From Zeus faber (lineage: Eukaryota > Chordata > Actinopteri > Zeiformes > Zeidae), in NCBI GenBank assembly GCA_960531495.1, contig CAUIJY010000068.1, forward strand, positions 310,001 through 374,000: a DNA stretch of 64,000 bases, given 5' to 3'. Each line of letters opens with the position of its first letter. Positions within the stretch are counted from its first letter, which is position 1. The translations under genes and the position numbers were made by a program. Positions 10,228 to 24,865 of this stretch are shown here, one piece after another. The notes under the pieces were generated by a model. It made no database searches, was not told the DNA's origin, and worked only from the letters and a program-made list of their open reading frames with translations.

Positions 10228-13200
10228 AGAACAGTTTTTGGCACATCTTACACATTTTTGCTGAAATTACGAGCATTTTCATAAAAACCTGCATGGATGG
10301 CAAACAAGGCATTTTCAGGCAATTTAAAGACTGAAAGGATGTTTTGAGTAAAGGTTTCTGTCATAACTCTGTAGGAACTGCTCAGATAGTGTTAATACTG
10401 TTATGAACTCATTTGTAATGGGAAAGTACTGTTTGCAGAACAGTTTTTGGCACATCTAACAAGTTTTTCTGAAATTACAAGCACTTTCATAAAAACCTGC
10501 ATGGATGGCAAACAAGGCATTTTCAGGCAATTTAAAGACTGAAAGGATGTTTTGAGTAAAGGTTTCTGTCATGACTCTGTAGGACCTGCTCAGATAGTGT
10601 AAATACTGTTATGAACTCATTTGTAATGGGAAAGTACTGTTTGCAGAACAGTTTTTGGCACATCTAACAAGTTTTTCTGAAATTACGAGCAGTTTCATAA
10701 AAACCTGCATGGGTGGCAAACAAGGCATTTTCAGGCAATTTAAAGACTGAAAGGATGTTTTGAGTAAAGGTTTCTGTCATAACTCTGTAGGAACTGCTCA
10801 GATAAAGTAAATACTGTTATGAACTCATTTGTAATGGGAAAGTACTGTTTGCAGAACAGTTTTGGCACATCTAACAATTTTTTTCTGAAATTACGAGCAT
10901 TTTCATAAAAAACTGCATGGATGGCAAACAAGGCATTTTCAGGCAATTTAAAGACTGAAAGGATGTTTTGAGTAAAGGTTTCTGGCATGACTCTGTAGAA
11001 CCTGCTCAGATAGTGTAAATACTGTTATGAACTCATTTGTAATGGGAAAGTACTGTTTGCAGAACAGTTTTTGGCACATCTAACACATTTTTTCTGAAAT
11101 TACGAGCATTTTCATAAATACCTGCATGGATGGCAAACAATGCATTTTCAGGCAATTTAAAGACTGAAAGGATGTTTTGAGTAAAGCTTTCTGTCATGAC
11201 TCTGTAGGAACTGCTCAGATAGTGTAAATACTGTTATGAACTCATTTGTAATGGGAAAGTACTGTTTGCAAAAGAGTTTTTGGCACATCTAACAAGTTTT
11301 TCTGAAATTACAAGCACTTTCATAAAAACCTGCATGGATGGCAAACAAGGCATTTTCAGGCAATTTAAAGACTGAAAGGATGTTTTGAGTAAAGGTTTCT
11401 GTCATGACTGTGTAGGAACTGCTCAGATAGTGTGAATACTGTTTTGAACTCATTTGTAATTGGGAATGTACTGTTTGTAAAACAGTTTTTGGCACATCTA
11501 ACAAGTATTTCTGAAATAATAAGCATTTTCATGAAACCTGCATGGATGGCAAACAAGGCATTTTCAGGCAATTTAAAGACTGAAAGGATGTTTTGAGTAA
11601 AGATTTCTGTCATGACTCTCTAGGACCTGCTCAGATAGTGTAAATACTGTTATGAACTGATTTGTAATGGGAAAGTACTGTTTGCAAAAGAGTTTTTGGC
11701 ACATCTAACAGGTTTTTCTGAAATTACGAGCAGTTTCATAAAAACCTGCATGGGTGGCAAACATGGCATTTTCAGGCAATTTAAAGACTGAAAGGATGTT
11801 TTGAGTAAAGGTTTCTGCCATAACTCTGTAGGAACTGCTCAGATAGTGTAAATACTGTTATGAACTCATTTGTAATGGGAAAGTACTTTTTGCAGAACAG
11901 TTTTTGGCACATCTAACACATTTTTTCTGAAATTACGAGCATTTTCATAAAAACCTGCATGGATGGCAAACAAGGCATTTTCAGGCAATTTTAAGACTGA
12001 AAGGATGTTTTGAGTAAAGGTTTCTGTCATGAATGTGTAGGAACTGCTCAGATAGTGTGAATACTGTTTTGAACTCATTTGTAATTGGGAATGTACTGTT
12101 TGTAAAACAGTTTTTGGCACATCTAACAAGTATTTCTGAAATAATAAGCATTTTCATGAAACCTGCATGGATGGCAAACAAGGCATTTTCAGGCCATTTA
12201 AAGACTGAAAGGATGTTTTGAGTAAAGGTTTCTGTCATGACTCTCTAGGACCTGCTCAGATAGTGTAAATACTGTTATGAACTGATTTGTAATGGGAAAG
12301 TACTGTTTGCAAAACAGTTTTTGGCACATCTAACAAGTTTTTCTGAAATTACAAGCATTTTCATAAAAACCTGCATGGATGGCAAACAAGGCATTTTCAG
12401 GCAATTTAAAGACTGAAAGGATGTTTTGAGTAAAGGTTTCTGTCATAACTCTGTAGGAACTGCTCAGATAAAGTAAATACTGTTATGAACTCATTTGTAA
12501 TGGGAAAGTACTGTTTGCAGAACAGTTTTGGCACATCTAACAATTTTTTTCTGAAATTACGAGCATTTTCATAAAAAACTGCATGGATGGCAAACAAGGC
12601 ATTTTCAGGCAATTTAAAGACTGAAAGGATGTTTTGAGTAAAGATTTCTGTCATGACTCTGTAGGAACTGCTCAGATAGTGTAAATACTGTTATGAACTC
12701 ATTTGTAATGGGAAAGTACTGTTTGCAAAACAGTTTTTGGCACATCTAACAAGTTTTTCTGAAATTACAAGCATTTTCATAAAAACCTGCATGGATGGCA
12801 AACAAGGCATTTTCAGGCAATTTAAAGACTGAAAGGATGTTTTGAGTAAAGGTTTCTGTCATAACTCTGTAGGAACTGCTCAGATAAAGTAAATACTGTT
12901 ATGAACTCATTTGTAATGGGAAAGTACTGTTTGCAGAACAGTTTTGGCACATCTAACAATTTTTTTCTGAAATTACGAGCAGTTTCATAAAAACCTGCAT
13001 GGGTGGCAAACAAGGCATTTTCAGGCAATTTAAAGACTGAAAGGATGTTTTGAGTAAAGGTTTCTGTCATAACTCTGTAGGAACTGCTCAGATAGTGTTA
13101 ATACTGTTATGAACTCATTTGTAATGGGAAAGTACTGTTTGCAGAACAGTTTTTGGCACATCTAACAAGTTTTTCTGAAATTACAAGCACTTTCATAAAA

Positions 13201-15682
13201 ACCTGCATGGATGGCAAACAAGGCATTTTCAGGCAATTTAAAGACTGAAAGGATGTTTTGAGTAAAGGTTTCTGTCATAACTCTGTAGGAACTGCTCAGA
13301 TAAAGTAAATACTGTTATGAACTCATTTGTAATGGGAAAGTACTGTTTGCAGAACAGTTTTGGCACATCTAACAATTTTTTTCTGAAATTACGAGCATTT
13401 TCATAAAAAAACTGCATGGATGGCAAACAAGGCATTTTCAGGCAATTTAAAGACTGAAAGGATGTTTTGAGTAAAGGTTTCTGTCATGACTCTGTAGGAC
13501 CTGCTCAGATAGTGTAAATACTGTTATGAACTCATTTGTAATGGGAAAGTACTGTTTGCAGAACAGTTTTTGGCACATCTAACAAGTTTTTCTGAAATTA
13601 CGAGCAGTTTCATAAAAACCTGCATGGGTGGCAAACAAGGCATTTTCAGGCAATTTAAAGACTGAAAGGATGTTTTGAGTAAAGGTTTCTGTCATAACTC
13701 TGTAGGAACTGCTCAGATAGTGTTAATACTGTTATGAACTCATTTGTAATGGGAAAGTACTGTTTGCAGAACAGTTTTTGGCACATCTAACAAGTTTTTC
13801 TGAAATTACAAGCACTTTCATAAAAACCTGCATGGATGGCAAACAAGGCATTTTCAGGCAATTTAAAGACTGAAAGGATGTTTTGAGTAAAGTTTTCTGT
13901 CATGACTGTGTAGGAACTGCTCAGATAGTGTGAATACTGTTTTGAACTCATTTGTAATTGGGAATGTACTCTTTGTAAAACAGTTTTTGGAACATCTAAC
14001 AAGTATTTCTGAAATAATAAGCATTTTCATGAAACCTGCATGGATGGCAAACAAGGCATTTTCAGGCCATTTAAAGACTGAAAGGATGTTTGAGTAAAGA
14101 TTTCTGTCATGACTCTGTAGGAACTGCTCAGATAGTGTAAATACTGTTATGAACTCATTTGTAATGGGAAAGTACTGTTTGCAAAACAGTTTTTGGCACA
14201 TCTAACAAGTTTTTCTGAAATTACAAGCATTTTCATAAAAACCTGCATGGATGGCAAACAAGGCATTTTCAGGCAATTTAAAGACTGAAAGGATGTTTTG
14301 AGTAAAGTTTTCTGTCATGACTCTCTAGGACCTGCTCAGATAGTGTAAATACTGTTATGAACTGATTTTTAATGGGAAAGTACTGTTTGCAAAAGAGTTT
14401 TTGGCACATCTAACAAGTTTTTCTGAAATTACGAGCAGTTTCATAAAAACCTGCATGGGTGGCAAACATGGCATTTTCAGGCAATTTAAAGACTGAAAGG
14501 ATGTTTTGAGTAAAGGTTTCTGTCATAACTCTGTAGGAACTGCTCAGATAGTGTAAATACTGTTATGAACTCATTTGTAATGGGAAAGTACTTTTTGCAG
14601 AACAGTTTTTGGCACATCTAACACATTTTTCCTGAAATTACGAGCATTTTCATAAAAACCTGCATGGATGGCAAACAAGGCATTTTCAGGCAATTTTAAG
14701 ACTGAAAGGATGTTTTGAGTAAAGGTTTCTGTCATGACTGTGTAGGAACTGCTCAGATAGTGTGAATACTGTTTTGAACTCATTTGTAATTGGGAATGTA
14801 CTGTTTGTAAAACAGTTTTTGGCACATCTAACAAGTATTTCTGAAATAATAAGCATTTTCATGAAACCTGCATGGATGGCAAACAAGGCATTTTCAGGCC
14901 ATTTAAAGACTGAAAGGATGTTTTGAGTAAAGCTTTCTGTCATGACTCTGTAGGAACTGCTCATATAGTGTGAATACTGTTTTGAACTCATTTGTAATTG
15001 GGAATGTACTCTTTGTAAAACAGTTTTTGGCACATCTAACAAGTATTTCTGAAATAATAAGCATTTTCATGAAACCTGCATGGATGGCAAACAAGGCATT
15101 TTCAGGCCATTTAAAGACTGAAAGGATGTTTTGAGTAAAGATTTCTGTCATGACTCTCTAGGACCTGCTCAGATAGTGTAAATACTGTTATGAACTGATT
15201 TGTAATGGGAAAGTACTGTTTGCAAAAGAGTTTTTGGCACATCTAACAAGTTTTTCTGAAATTATGAGCATTTTCATAAAAACCTGCATGGATGGCAAAC
15301 AAGGCATTTTCAGGCAATTTAAAGACTGAAAGGATGTTTTGAGTAAAGGTTTCTGTCATGACTGTGTAGGAACTGCTCAGATAGTGTGAATACTGTTTTG
15401 AACTCATTTGTAATTGGGAATGTACTCTTTGTAAAACAGTTTTTGGAACATCTAACAAGTATTTCTGAAATAATAAGCATTTTCATGAAACCTGCATGGA
15501 TGGCAAACAAGGCATTTTCAGGCCATTTAAAGACTGAAAGGATGTTTGAGTAAAGATTTCTGTCATGACTCTGTAGGAACTGCTCAGATAGTGTAAATAC
15601 TGTTATGAACTCATTTGTAATGGGAAAGTACTGTTTGCAAAACAGTTTTTGGCACATCTAACAAGTTTTTCTGAAATTACAA
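9575..15682 (+). repeat. Block A, copy 2 of the 9,574-bp duplication
   Basis: This is the near-identical partner of 1-6108. The order of all monomer classes and the rare one-base indels are the same. At the right end copy 2 continues in the 7-mer pattern, whereas copy 1 switches to an older segment. Copy 2 therefore has one more 7-mer than copy 1. Confidence 0.85.
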
Positions 15683-16819
15683 GCATTTTCATAAAAACCT
15701 GCATGGATGGCAAACAAGGCATTTTCAGGCAATTTAAAGACTGAAAGGATGTTTTGAGTAAAGTTTTCTGTCATGACTCTCTAGGACCTGCTCAGATAGT
15801 GTAAATACTGTTATGAACTGATTTTTAATGGGAAAGTACTGTTTGCAAAAGAGTTTTTGGCACATCTAACAAGTTTTTCTGAAATTACGAGCAGTTTCAT
15901 AAAAACCTGCATGGGTGGCAAACATGGCATTTTCAGGCAATTTAAAGACTGAAAGGATGTTTTGAGTAAAGGTTTCTGTCATAACTCTGTAGGAACTGCT
16001 CAGATAGTGTAAATACTGTTATGAACTCATTTGTATTGGGAAAGTACTTTTTGCAGAACAGTTTTTGGCACATCTAACACATTTTTCCTGAAATTACGAG
16101 CATTTTCATAAAAACCTGCATGGATGGCAAACAAGGCATTTTCAGGCAATTTTAAGACTGAAAGGATGTTTTGAGTAAAGGTTTCTGTCATGACTGTGTA
16201 GGAACTGCTCAGATAGTGTGAATACTGTTTTGAACTCATTTGTAATTGGGAATGTACTGTTTGTAAAACAGTTTTTGGCACATCTAACAAGTATTTCTGA
16301 AATAATAAGCATTTTCATGAAACCTGCATGGATGGCAAACAAGGCATTTTCAGGCCATTTAAAGACTGAAAGGATGTTTTGAGTAAAGCTTTCTGTCATG
16401 ACTCTGTAGGAACTGCTCATATAGTGTGAATACTGTTTTGAACTCATTTGTAATTGGGAATGTACTCTTTGTAAAACAGTTTTTGGCACATCTAACAAGT
16501 ATTTCTGAAATAATAAGCATTTTCATGAAACCTGCATGGATGGCAAACAAGGCATTTTCAGGCCATTTAAAGACTGAAAGGATGTTTTGAGTAAAGATTT
16601 CTGTCATGACTCTCTAGGACCTGCTCAGATAGTGTAAATACTGTTATGAACTGATTTGTAATGGGAAAGTACTGTTTGCAAAAGAGTTTTTGGCACATCT
16701 AACAAGTTTTTCTGAAATTATGAGCATTTTCATAAAAACCTGCATGGATGGCAAACAAGGCATTTTCAGGCAATTTAAAGACTGAAAGGATGTTTTGAGT
16801 AAAGGTTTCTGTCATGACT
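13830..16819 (+). repeat. 1,456-bp 7-monomer unit, about two tandem copies
   Basis: About 13830-15363 matches about 15290-16819 at an offset of 1,456 bp (7x208). Both carry atttttaatggg, cacatttttcctg, the gctcatatagtg variant and the gatgtttgag deletion in the same places, as far as each copy extends. A private change, gtattggg near 16034, is in the second copy only. The same 7-mer is present in only about 1.3 copies in block A copy 1. Confidence 0.8.
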
Positions 16820-18698
16820 CTGTAGGACCTGCTCAGATAGTGTAAATACTGTTATGAACTCATTTGTAATGGGAAAGTACTGTTTGCAGAACAGTTTTTG
16901 GCACATCTAACAAGTATTTCTGAAATAATAAGCATTTTCATGAAAACTGCATGGATGGCAAACAAGGCATTTTCAGGCCATTTAATGACTGAAAGGATGT
17001 TTTGAGTAAAGGTTTCTGTCATAACTCTGTAGGAACTGCTCAGATAGTGTTAATACTGTTATGAACTCATTTGTAATGGGAAAGTACTGTTTGCAAAACA
17101 GTTTTTCGCACATCTAACAAGTTTTTCTGAAATTACGAGCAGTTTCATAAAAACCTGCATGGGTGGCAAACATGGCATTTTCAGGCAATTTAAAGACTGA
17201 AAGGATGTTTTGAGTAAAGGTTTCTGTCATGACTGTGTAGGAACTGCTCAGATAGTGTGAATACTGTTTTGAACTCATTTGTAATTGGGAATGTACTGTT
17301 TGTAAAACAGTTTTTGGCACATCTAACAAGTATTTCTGAAATAATAAGCATTTTCATGAAACCTGCATGGATGGCAAACAAGGCATTTTCAGGCAATTTA
17401 AAGACTGAAAGGATGTTTTGAGTAAAGGTATCTGTCATAACTCTGTAGGAACTGCTCAGATAAAGTAAATACTGTTATGAACTCATTTGTAATGGGAAAG
17501 TACTGTTTGCAGAACAGTTTTGGCACATCTAACAATTTTTTTCTGAAATTACGAGCATTTTCATAAAAAACTGCATGGATGGCAAACAAGGCATTTTCAG
17601 GCAATTTAAAGACTGAAAGGATGTTTGAGTAAAGATTTCTGTCATGACTCTGTAGGAACTGCTCAGATAGCGTAAATACTGTTATGAACTCATTTGTAAT
17701 GGGAAAGTACTGTTTGCAAAACAGTTTTTGGCACATCTAACAAGTTTTTCTGAAATTGCAAGCATTTTCATAAAAACCTGCATGGATGGCAAACAAGGCA
17801 TTTTCAGGCAATTTAAAGACTGAAAGGATGTTTTGAGTAAAGTTTTCTGTCATAACTCTGTAGGAACTGCTCAGATAGTGTAAATACTGTTATGAACTCA
17901 TTTGTAATGGGAAAGTACTGTTTGCAGAACAGTTTTTGGCACATCTAACACATTTTTTCTGAAATTACGAGCATTTTCATAAAAACCTGCATGGATGGCA
18001 AACAAGGCATTTTCAGGCAATTTAAAGACTGAAAGGATGTTTTGAGTAAAGGTTTCTGTCATGACTGTGTAGGAACTGCTCAGATAGTGTGAATACTGTT
18101 TTGAACTCATTTCTAATTGGGAATGTACTGTTTGTAAAACAGTTTTTGGCACATCTAACAAGTTTTTCTGAAATTATGAGCATTTTCATAAAAACCTGCA
18201 TGGATGGCAAACAAGGCATTTTCAGGCAATTTAAAGACTGAAAGGATGTTTTGAGTAAAGGTTTCTGCCATAACTCTGTAGGAACTGCTCAGATAGTGTA
18301 AATACTGTTATGAACTCATTTGTAATGGGAAAGTACTGTTTGCAAAACAGTTTTTGGCACATCTAACAAGTTTTTCTGAAATTGCAAGCATTTTCATAAA
18401 AACCTGCATGGATGGCAAACAAGGCATTTTCAGGCAATTTAAAGACTGAAAGGATGTTTTGAGTAAAGTTTTCTGTCATAACTCTGTAGGAACTGCTCAG
18501 ATAGTGTAAATACTGTTATGAACTCATTTGTAATGGGAAAGTACTGTTTGCAGAACAGTTTTTGGCACATCTAACACATTTTTTCTGAAATTACGAGCAT
18601 TTTCATAAAAACCTGCATGGATGGCAAACAAGGCATTTTCAGGCAATTTAAAGACTGAAAGGATGTTTTGAGTAAAGGTTTCTGTCATGACTGTGTAG
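16820..18698 (+). repeat. Mixed satellite monomers with a 624-bp repeat
   Basis: This stretch is satellite only. 17052-17463, including the gtttttcgcacatc variant, matches 22673-23084 (offset 5,621 bp). 17671-18090, with the attgcaagc variant, matches 18295-18714 (offset 624 bp). The 'catttctaattggg' subtype appears here for the first time, near 18110. Confidence 0.7.
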
Positions 18699-20560
18699 GA
18701 ACTGCTCAGATAGTGTAAATACTGTTATGAACTCATTTGTAATGGGAAAGTACTGTTTGCAAAACAGTTTTTGGCACATCTAACAAGTTTTTCTGAAATT
18801 ACAACCATTTTCATAAAATCCTGCATGGATGGCAAACAAGGCATTTTCAGGCAATTTAAAGACTGAAAGGATGTTTTGAGTAAAGGTTTCTGTCATAACT
18901 CTGTAGGAACTGCTCAGATAAAGTAAATACTGTTATGAACTCATTTGTAATGGGAAAGTACTGTTTGCAGAACAGTTTTGGCACATCTAACAATTTTTTT
19001 CTGAAATTACGAGCATTTTCATAAAAAACTGCATGGATGGCAAACAAGGCATTTTCAGGCAATTTAAAGACTGAAAGGATGTTTTGAGTAAAGGTTTCTG
19101 GCATGACTCTGTAGGACCTGCTCAGATAGTGTAAATACTGTTATGAACTCATTTGTAATGGGAAAGTACTGTTTGCAGAACAGTTTTTGGCACATCTAAC
19201 ACATTTTTTCTGAAATTACGAGCATTTTCATAAATACCTGCATGGATGGCAAACAATGCATTTTCAGGCAATTTAAAGACTGAAAGGATGTTTTGAGTAA
19301 AGCTTTCTGTCATGACTCTGTAGGAACTGCTCAGATAGTGTAAATACTGTTATGAACTCATTTGTAATGGGAAAGTACTGTTTGCAAAAGAGTTTTTGGC
19401 ACATCTAACAAGTTTTTCTGAAATTACAAGCACTTTCATAAAAACCTGCATGGATGGCAAACAAGGCATTTTCAGGCAATTTAAAGACTGAAAGGATGTT
19501 TTGAGTAAAGGTTTCTGTCATGACTGTGTAGGAACTGCTCAGATAGTGTGAATACTGTTTTGAACTCATTTGTAATTGGGAATGTACTGTTTGTAAAACA
19601 GTTTTTGGCACATCTAACAAGTATTTCTGAAATAATAAGCATTTTCATGAAACCTGCATGGATGGCAAACAAGGCATTTTCAGGCAATTTAAAGACTGAA
19701 AGGATGTTTTGAGTAAAGATTTCTGTCATGACTCTCTAGGACCTGCTCAGATAGTGTAAATACTGTTATGAACTGATTTGTAATGGGAAAGTACTGTTTG
19801 CAAAAGAGTTTTTGGCACATCTAACAGGTTTTTCTGAAATTACGAGCAGTTTCATAAAAACCTGCATGGGTGGCAAACATGGCATTTTCAGGCAATTTAA
19901 AGACTGAAAGGATGTTTTGAGTAAAGGTTTCTGTCATAACTCTGTAGGAACTGCTCAGATAGTGTAAATACTGTTATGAACTCATTTGTAATGGGAAAGT
20001 ACTTTTTGCAGAACAGTTTTTGGCACATCTAACACATTTTTTCTGAAATTACGAGCATTTTCATAAAAACCTGCATGGATGGCAAACAAGGCATTTTCAG
20101 GCAATTTTAAGACTGAAAGGATGTTTTGAGTAAAGGTTTCTGTCATGAATGTGTAGGAACTGCTCAGATAGTGTGAATACTGTTTTGAACTCATTTGTAA
20201 TTGGGAATGTACTGTTTGTAAAACAGTTTTTGGAACATCTAACAAGTATTTCTGAAATAATAAGCATTTTCATGAAACCTGCATGGATGGCAAACAAGGC
20301 ATTTTCAGGCCATTTAAAGACTGAAAGGATGTTTTGAGTAAAGGTTTCTGTCATGACTCTCTAGGACCTGCTCAGATAGTGTAAATACTGTTATGAACTG
20401 ATTTGTAATGGGAAAGTACTGTTTGCAAAACAGTTTTTGGCACATCTAACAAGTTTTTCTGAAATTACAAGCATTTTCATAAAAACCTGCATGGATGGCA
20501 AACAAGGCATTTTCAGGCAATTTAAAGACTGAAAGGATGTTTTGAGTAAAGGTTTCTGTC
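18699..20560 (+). repeat. Copy of 6003-7864 (offset 12,696 bp)
   Basis: About nine monomers in the same class order as 6003-7864. Both start with the acaacc/aaatcc monomer and contain the gtcatgaatgtgtagg variant. Small differences are gcatgactctgtaggacc (versus tagaacc), tctgtcataac (versus tctgccataac) and ttggaacatc (versus ttggcacatc). Confidence 0.75.
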
Positions 20561-22437
20561 ATAACTCTTTAGGAACTGCTCAGATAAAGTAAATACTGTT
20601 ATGAACTCATTTGTAATGGGAAAGTACTGTTTGCAGAACAGTTTTGGCACATCTAACAATTTTTTTCTGAAATTACGAGCATTTTCATAAAAAACTGCAT
20701 GGATGGCAAACAAGGCATTTTCAGGCAATTTAAAGACTGAAAGGATGTTTTGAGTAAAGATTTCTGTCATGACTCTGTAGGAACTGCTCAGATAGTGTAA
20801 ATACTGTTATGAACTCATTTGTAATGGGAAAGTACTGTTTGCAAAAGAGTTTTTGGCACATCTAACAAGTTTTTCTGAAATTACGAGCATTTTCATAAAA
20901 ACCTGCATGGATGGCAAACAAGGCATTTTCAGGCAATTTAAAGACTGAAAGGATGTTTTGAGTAAAGGTTTCTGTCATGAGTCTGTAGGAACTGCTCAGA
21001 TAGTGTAAATACTGTTATGAACTCATTTGTAATGGGAAAGTACTGTTTGCAAAAGAGTTTTTGGCACACCTAACAAGTTTTTCTGAAATAATGATCATTT
21101 ACATAAAAACCTGCATGGATGGCAAACAAGGCATTTTTAGGCAATTTGAAGACTGAAAGGATGTTTTGAGTAAAGGTTTCTGTCATGACTCTCTAGGACC
21201 TGCTCAGATAGTGTAAATACTGTTATGAACTGATTTGTAATGGGAAAGTACTGTTTGCAAAACAGTTTTTGGCACATCTAACAAGTTTTTCTGAAATTAT
21301 GATCATTTTCATAAAAACCTGCATGGATGGCAAACAAGGCATTTTCAGGCAATTTGAAGACTGAAAGGATGTTTTGAGTAAAGGTTTCTGTCATGACTCT
21401 CTAGGACCTGCTCAGATAGTGTAAATACTGTTATGAACTCATTTGTAATGGGAAAGTACTGTTTGCAAAACAGTTTTTGGCACATCTAACAAGTTTTTCT
21501 GAAATTACAACCATTTTCATAAAATCCTGCATGGATGGCAAACAAGGCATTTTCAGGCAATTTAAAGACTGAAAGGATGTTTTGAGTAAAGGTTTCTGTC
21601 ATAACTCTGTAGGAACTGCTCAGATAAAGTAAATACTGTTATGAACTCATTTGTAATGGGAAAGTACTGTTTGCAGAACAGTTTTGGCACATCTAACAAT
21701 TTTTTTCTGAAATTACGAGCATTTTCATAAAAAACTGCATGGATGGCAAACAAGGCATTTTCAGGCAATTTAAAGACTGAAAGGATGTTTTGAGTAAAGG
21801 TTTCTGGCATGACTCTGTAGGACCTGCTCAGATAGTGTAAATACTGTTATGAACTCATTTGTAATGGGAAAGTACTGTTTGCAGAACAGTTTTTGGCACA
21901 TCTAACACATTTTTTCTGAAATTACGAGCATTTTCATAAATACCTGCATGGATGGCAAACAATGCATTTTCAGGCAATTTAAAGACTGAAAGGATGTTTT
22001 GAGTAAAGCTTTCTGTCATGACTCTGTAGGAACTGCTCAGATAGTGTAAATACTGTTATGAACTCATTTGTAATGGGAAAGTACTGTTTGCAAAAGAGTT
22101 TTTGGCACATCTAACAAGTTTTTCTGAAATTACAAGCACTTTCATAAAAACCTGCATGGATGGCAAACAAGGCATTTTCAGGCAATTTAAAGACTGAAAG
22201 GATGTTTTGAGTAAAGGTTTCTGTCATGACTGTGTAGGAACTGCTCAGATAGTGTGAATACTGTTTTGAACTCATTTGTAATTGGGAATGTACTGTTTGT
22301 AAAACAGTTTTTGGCACATCTAACAAGTATTTCTGAAATAATAAGCATTTTCATGAAACCTGCATGGATGGCAAACAAGGCATTTTCAGGCAATTTAAAG
22401 ACTGAAAGGATGTTTTGAGTAAAGATTTCTGTCATGA
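20561..22437 (+). repeat. Forerunner-like segment of the 21-mer unit
   Basis: It contains the first TGATCA-class monomer and its partner. From about 21470 it matches 18764-19729 (offset 2,706 bp). Compared with the 21-mer units downstream it lacks one monomer: after the T7 monomer ending near 20770 it goes straight to the gcaaaagag monomer, while the unit at 28435-29683 has an extra 'ggacgtgctc' monomer between them. Offsets of 7,913 and 8,121 bp on the two sides differ by exactly 208. Confidence 0.7.
21022..21229 (+). repeat. Rare monomer class with TGATCA (representative)
   Basis: Linked private changes are ggcacacctaac, aaataatgatcatttacat, cattttta and aatttgaag. TGATCA of this class lies at 21092, 27757, 29213, 32128, 33584, 36498, 37954 and 39411, eight copies in all. 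A related monomer with attatgatcattttc follows each one. The spacings of 1,456/1,457 and 4,370/4,371 bp trace the 7-mer and 21-mer units directly. Confidence 0.85.
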
Positions 22438-24865
22438 CTCTGTAGGAACTGCTCAGATAGTGTAAATACTGTTATGAACTGATTTGTAATGGGAAAGTAC
22501 TGTTTGCAAAAGAGTTTTTGGCACATCTAACAAGTTTTTCTGAAATTATGAGCATTTTCATAAAAACCTGCATGGATGGCAAACAAGGCATTTTCAGGCA
22601 ATTTAAAGACTGAAAGGATGTTTTGAGTAAAGGTTTCTGCCATAACTCTGTAGGAACTGCTCAGATAGTGTAAATACTGTTATGAACTCATTTGTAATGG
22701 GAAAGTACTGTTTGCAAAACAGTTTTTCGCACATCTAACAAGTTTTTCTGAAATTACGAGCAGTTTCATAAAAACCTGCATGGGTGGCAAACATGGCATT
22801 TTCAGGCAATTTAAAGACTGAAAGGATGTTTTGAGTAAAGGTTTCTGTCATGACTGTGTAGGAACTGCTCAGATAGTGTGAATACTGTTTTGAACTCATT
22901 TGTAATTGGGAATGTACTGTTTGTAAAACAGTTTTTGGCACATCTAACAAGTATTTCTGAAATAATAAGCATTTTCATGAAACCTGCATGGATGGCAAAC
23001 AAGGCATTTTCAGGCAATTTAAAGACTGAAAGGATGTTTTGAGTAAAGGTATCTGTCATAACTCTGTAGGAACTGCTCAGATAGCGTAAATACTGTTATG
23101 AACTCATTTGTAATGGGAAAGTACTGTTTGCAAAACAGTTTTTGGCACATCTAACAAGTTTTTCTGAAATTGCAAGCATTTTCATAAAAACCTGCATGGA
23201 TGGCAAACAAGGCATTTTCAGGCAATTTAAAGACTGAAAGGATGTTTTGAGTAAAGTTTTCTGTCATAACTCTGTAGGAACTGCTCAGATAGTGTAAATA
23301 CTGTTATGAACTCATTTGTAATGGGAAAGTACTGTTTGCAGAACAGTTTTTGGCACATCTAACACATTTTTTCTGAAATTACGAGCATTTTCATAAAAAC
23401 CTGCATGGATGGCAAACAAGGCATTTTCAGGCAATTTAAAGACTGAAAGGATGTTTTGAGTAAAGGTTTCTGTCATGACTGTGTAGGAACTGCTCAGATA
23501 GTGTGAATACTGTTTTGAACTCATTTCTAATTGGGAATGTACTGTTTGTAAAACAGTTTTTGGCACATCTAACAAGTTTTTCTGAAATTATGAGCATTTT
23601 CATAAAAACCTGCATGGATGGCAAACAAGGCATTTTCAGGCAATTTAAAGACTGAAAGGATGTTTTGAGTAAAGATTTCTGTCATGACTCAGAAGGAACT
23701 GCTCAGATAGTGTAAATACTGTTATGAACTCATTTGTAATGGGAAAGTACTTTTTGCAGAACAGTTTTTGGCACATCTAACACATTTTTTCTGAAATTAC
23801 GAGCATTTTCATAAAAACCTGCATGGATGGCAAACAAGGCATTTTCAGGCAATTTTAAGACTGAAAGGATGTTTTGAGTAAAGGTTTCTGTCATGACTGT
23901 GTAGGAACTGCTCAGATAGTGTGAATACTGTTTTGAACTCATTTGTAATTGGGAATGTACTGTTTGTAAAACAGTTTTTGGCACATCTAACAAGTATTTC
24001 TGAAATAATAAGCATTTTCATGAAACCTGCATGGATGGCAAACAAGGCATTTTCAGGCAATTTAAAGACTGAAAGGATGTTTTGAGTAAAGGTATCTGTC
24101 ATAACTCTGTAGGAACTGCTCAGATAAAGTAAATACTGTTATGAACTCATTTGTAATGGGAAAGTACTGTTTGCAGAACAGTTTTGGCACATCTAACAAT
24201 TTTTTTCTGAAATTACGAGCATTTTCATAAAAAACTGCATGGATGGCAAACAAGGCATTTTCAGGCAATTTAAAGACTGAAAGGATGTTTGAGTAAAGAT
24301 TTCTGTCATGACTCTGTAGGAACTGCTCAGATAGCGTAAATACTGTTATGAACTCATTTGTAATGGGAAAGTACTGTTTGCAGAACAGTTTTTGGCACAT
24401 CTAACACATTTTTTCTGAAATTACGAGCATTTTCATAAAAACCTGCATGGATGGCAAACAAGGCATTTTCAGGCAATTTAAAGACTGAAAGGATGTTTTG
24501 AGTAAAGGTTTCTGTCATGACTGTGTAGGAACTGCTCAGATAGTGTGAATACTGTTTTGAACTCATTTCTAATTGGGAATGTACTGTTTGTAAAACAGTT
24601 TTTGGCACATCTAACAAGTTTTTCTGAAATTATGAGCATTTTCATAAAAACCTGCATGGATGGCAAACAAGGCATTTTCAGGCAATTTAAAGACTGAAAG
24701 GATGTTTTGAGTAAAGGTTTCTGCCATAACTCTGGAGGAACTGCTCAGATAGTGTAAATACTGTTATGAACTCATTTGTAATGGGAAAGTACTGTTTGCA
24801 AAACAGTTTTTGGCACATCTAACAAGTTTTTCTGAAATTACGAGCAGTTTCATAAAAACCTGCAT
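22438..24865 (+). repeat. Mixed satellite with a 1,042-bp 5-mer
   Basis: About 23295-23690 recurs at 24337-24710 with offset 1,042 bp. The marker gactcagaagg first appears near 23690. The segment from 23295 is closely related to 40781 onward (offset 17,487 bp, later 18,529 bp after one extra 1,042-bp unit). Confidence 0.7.
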
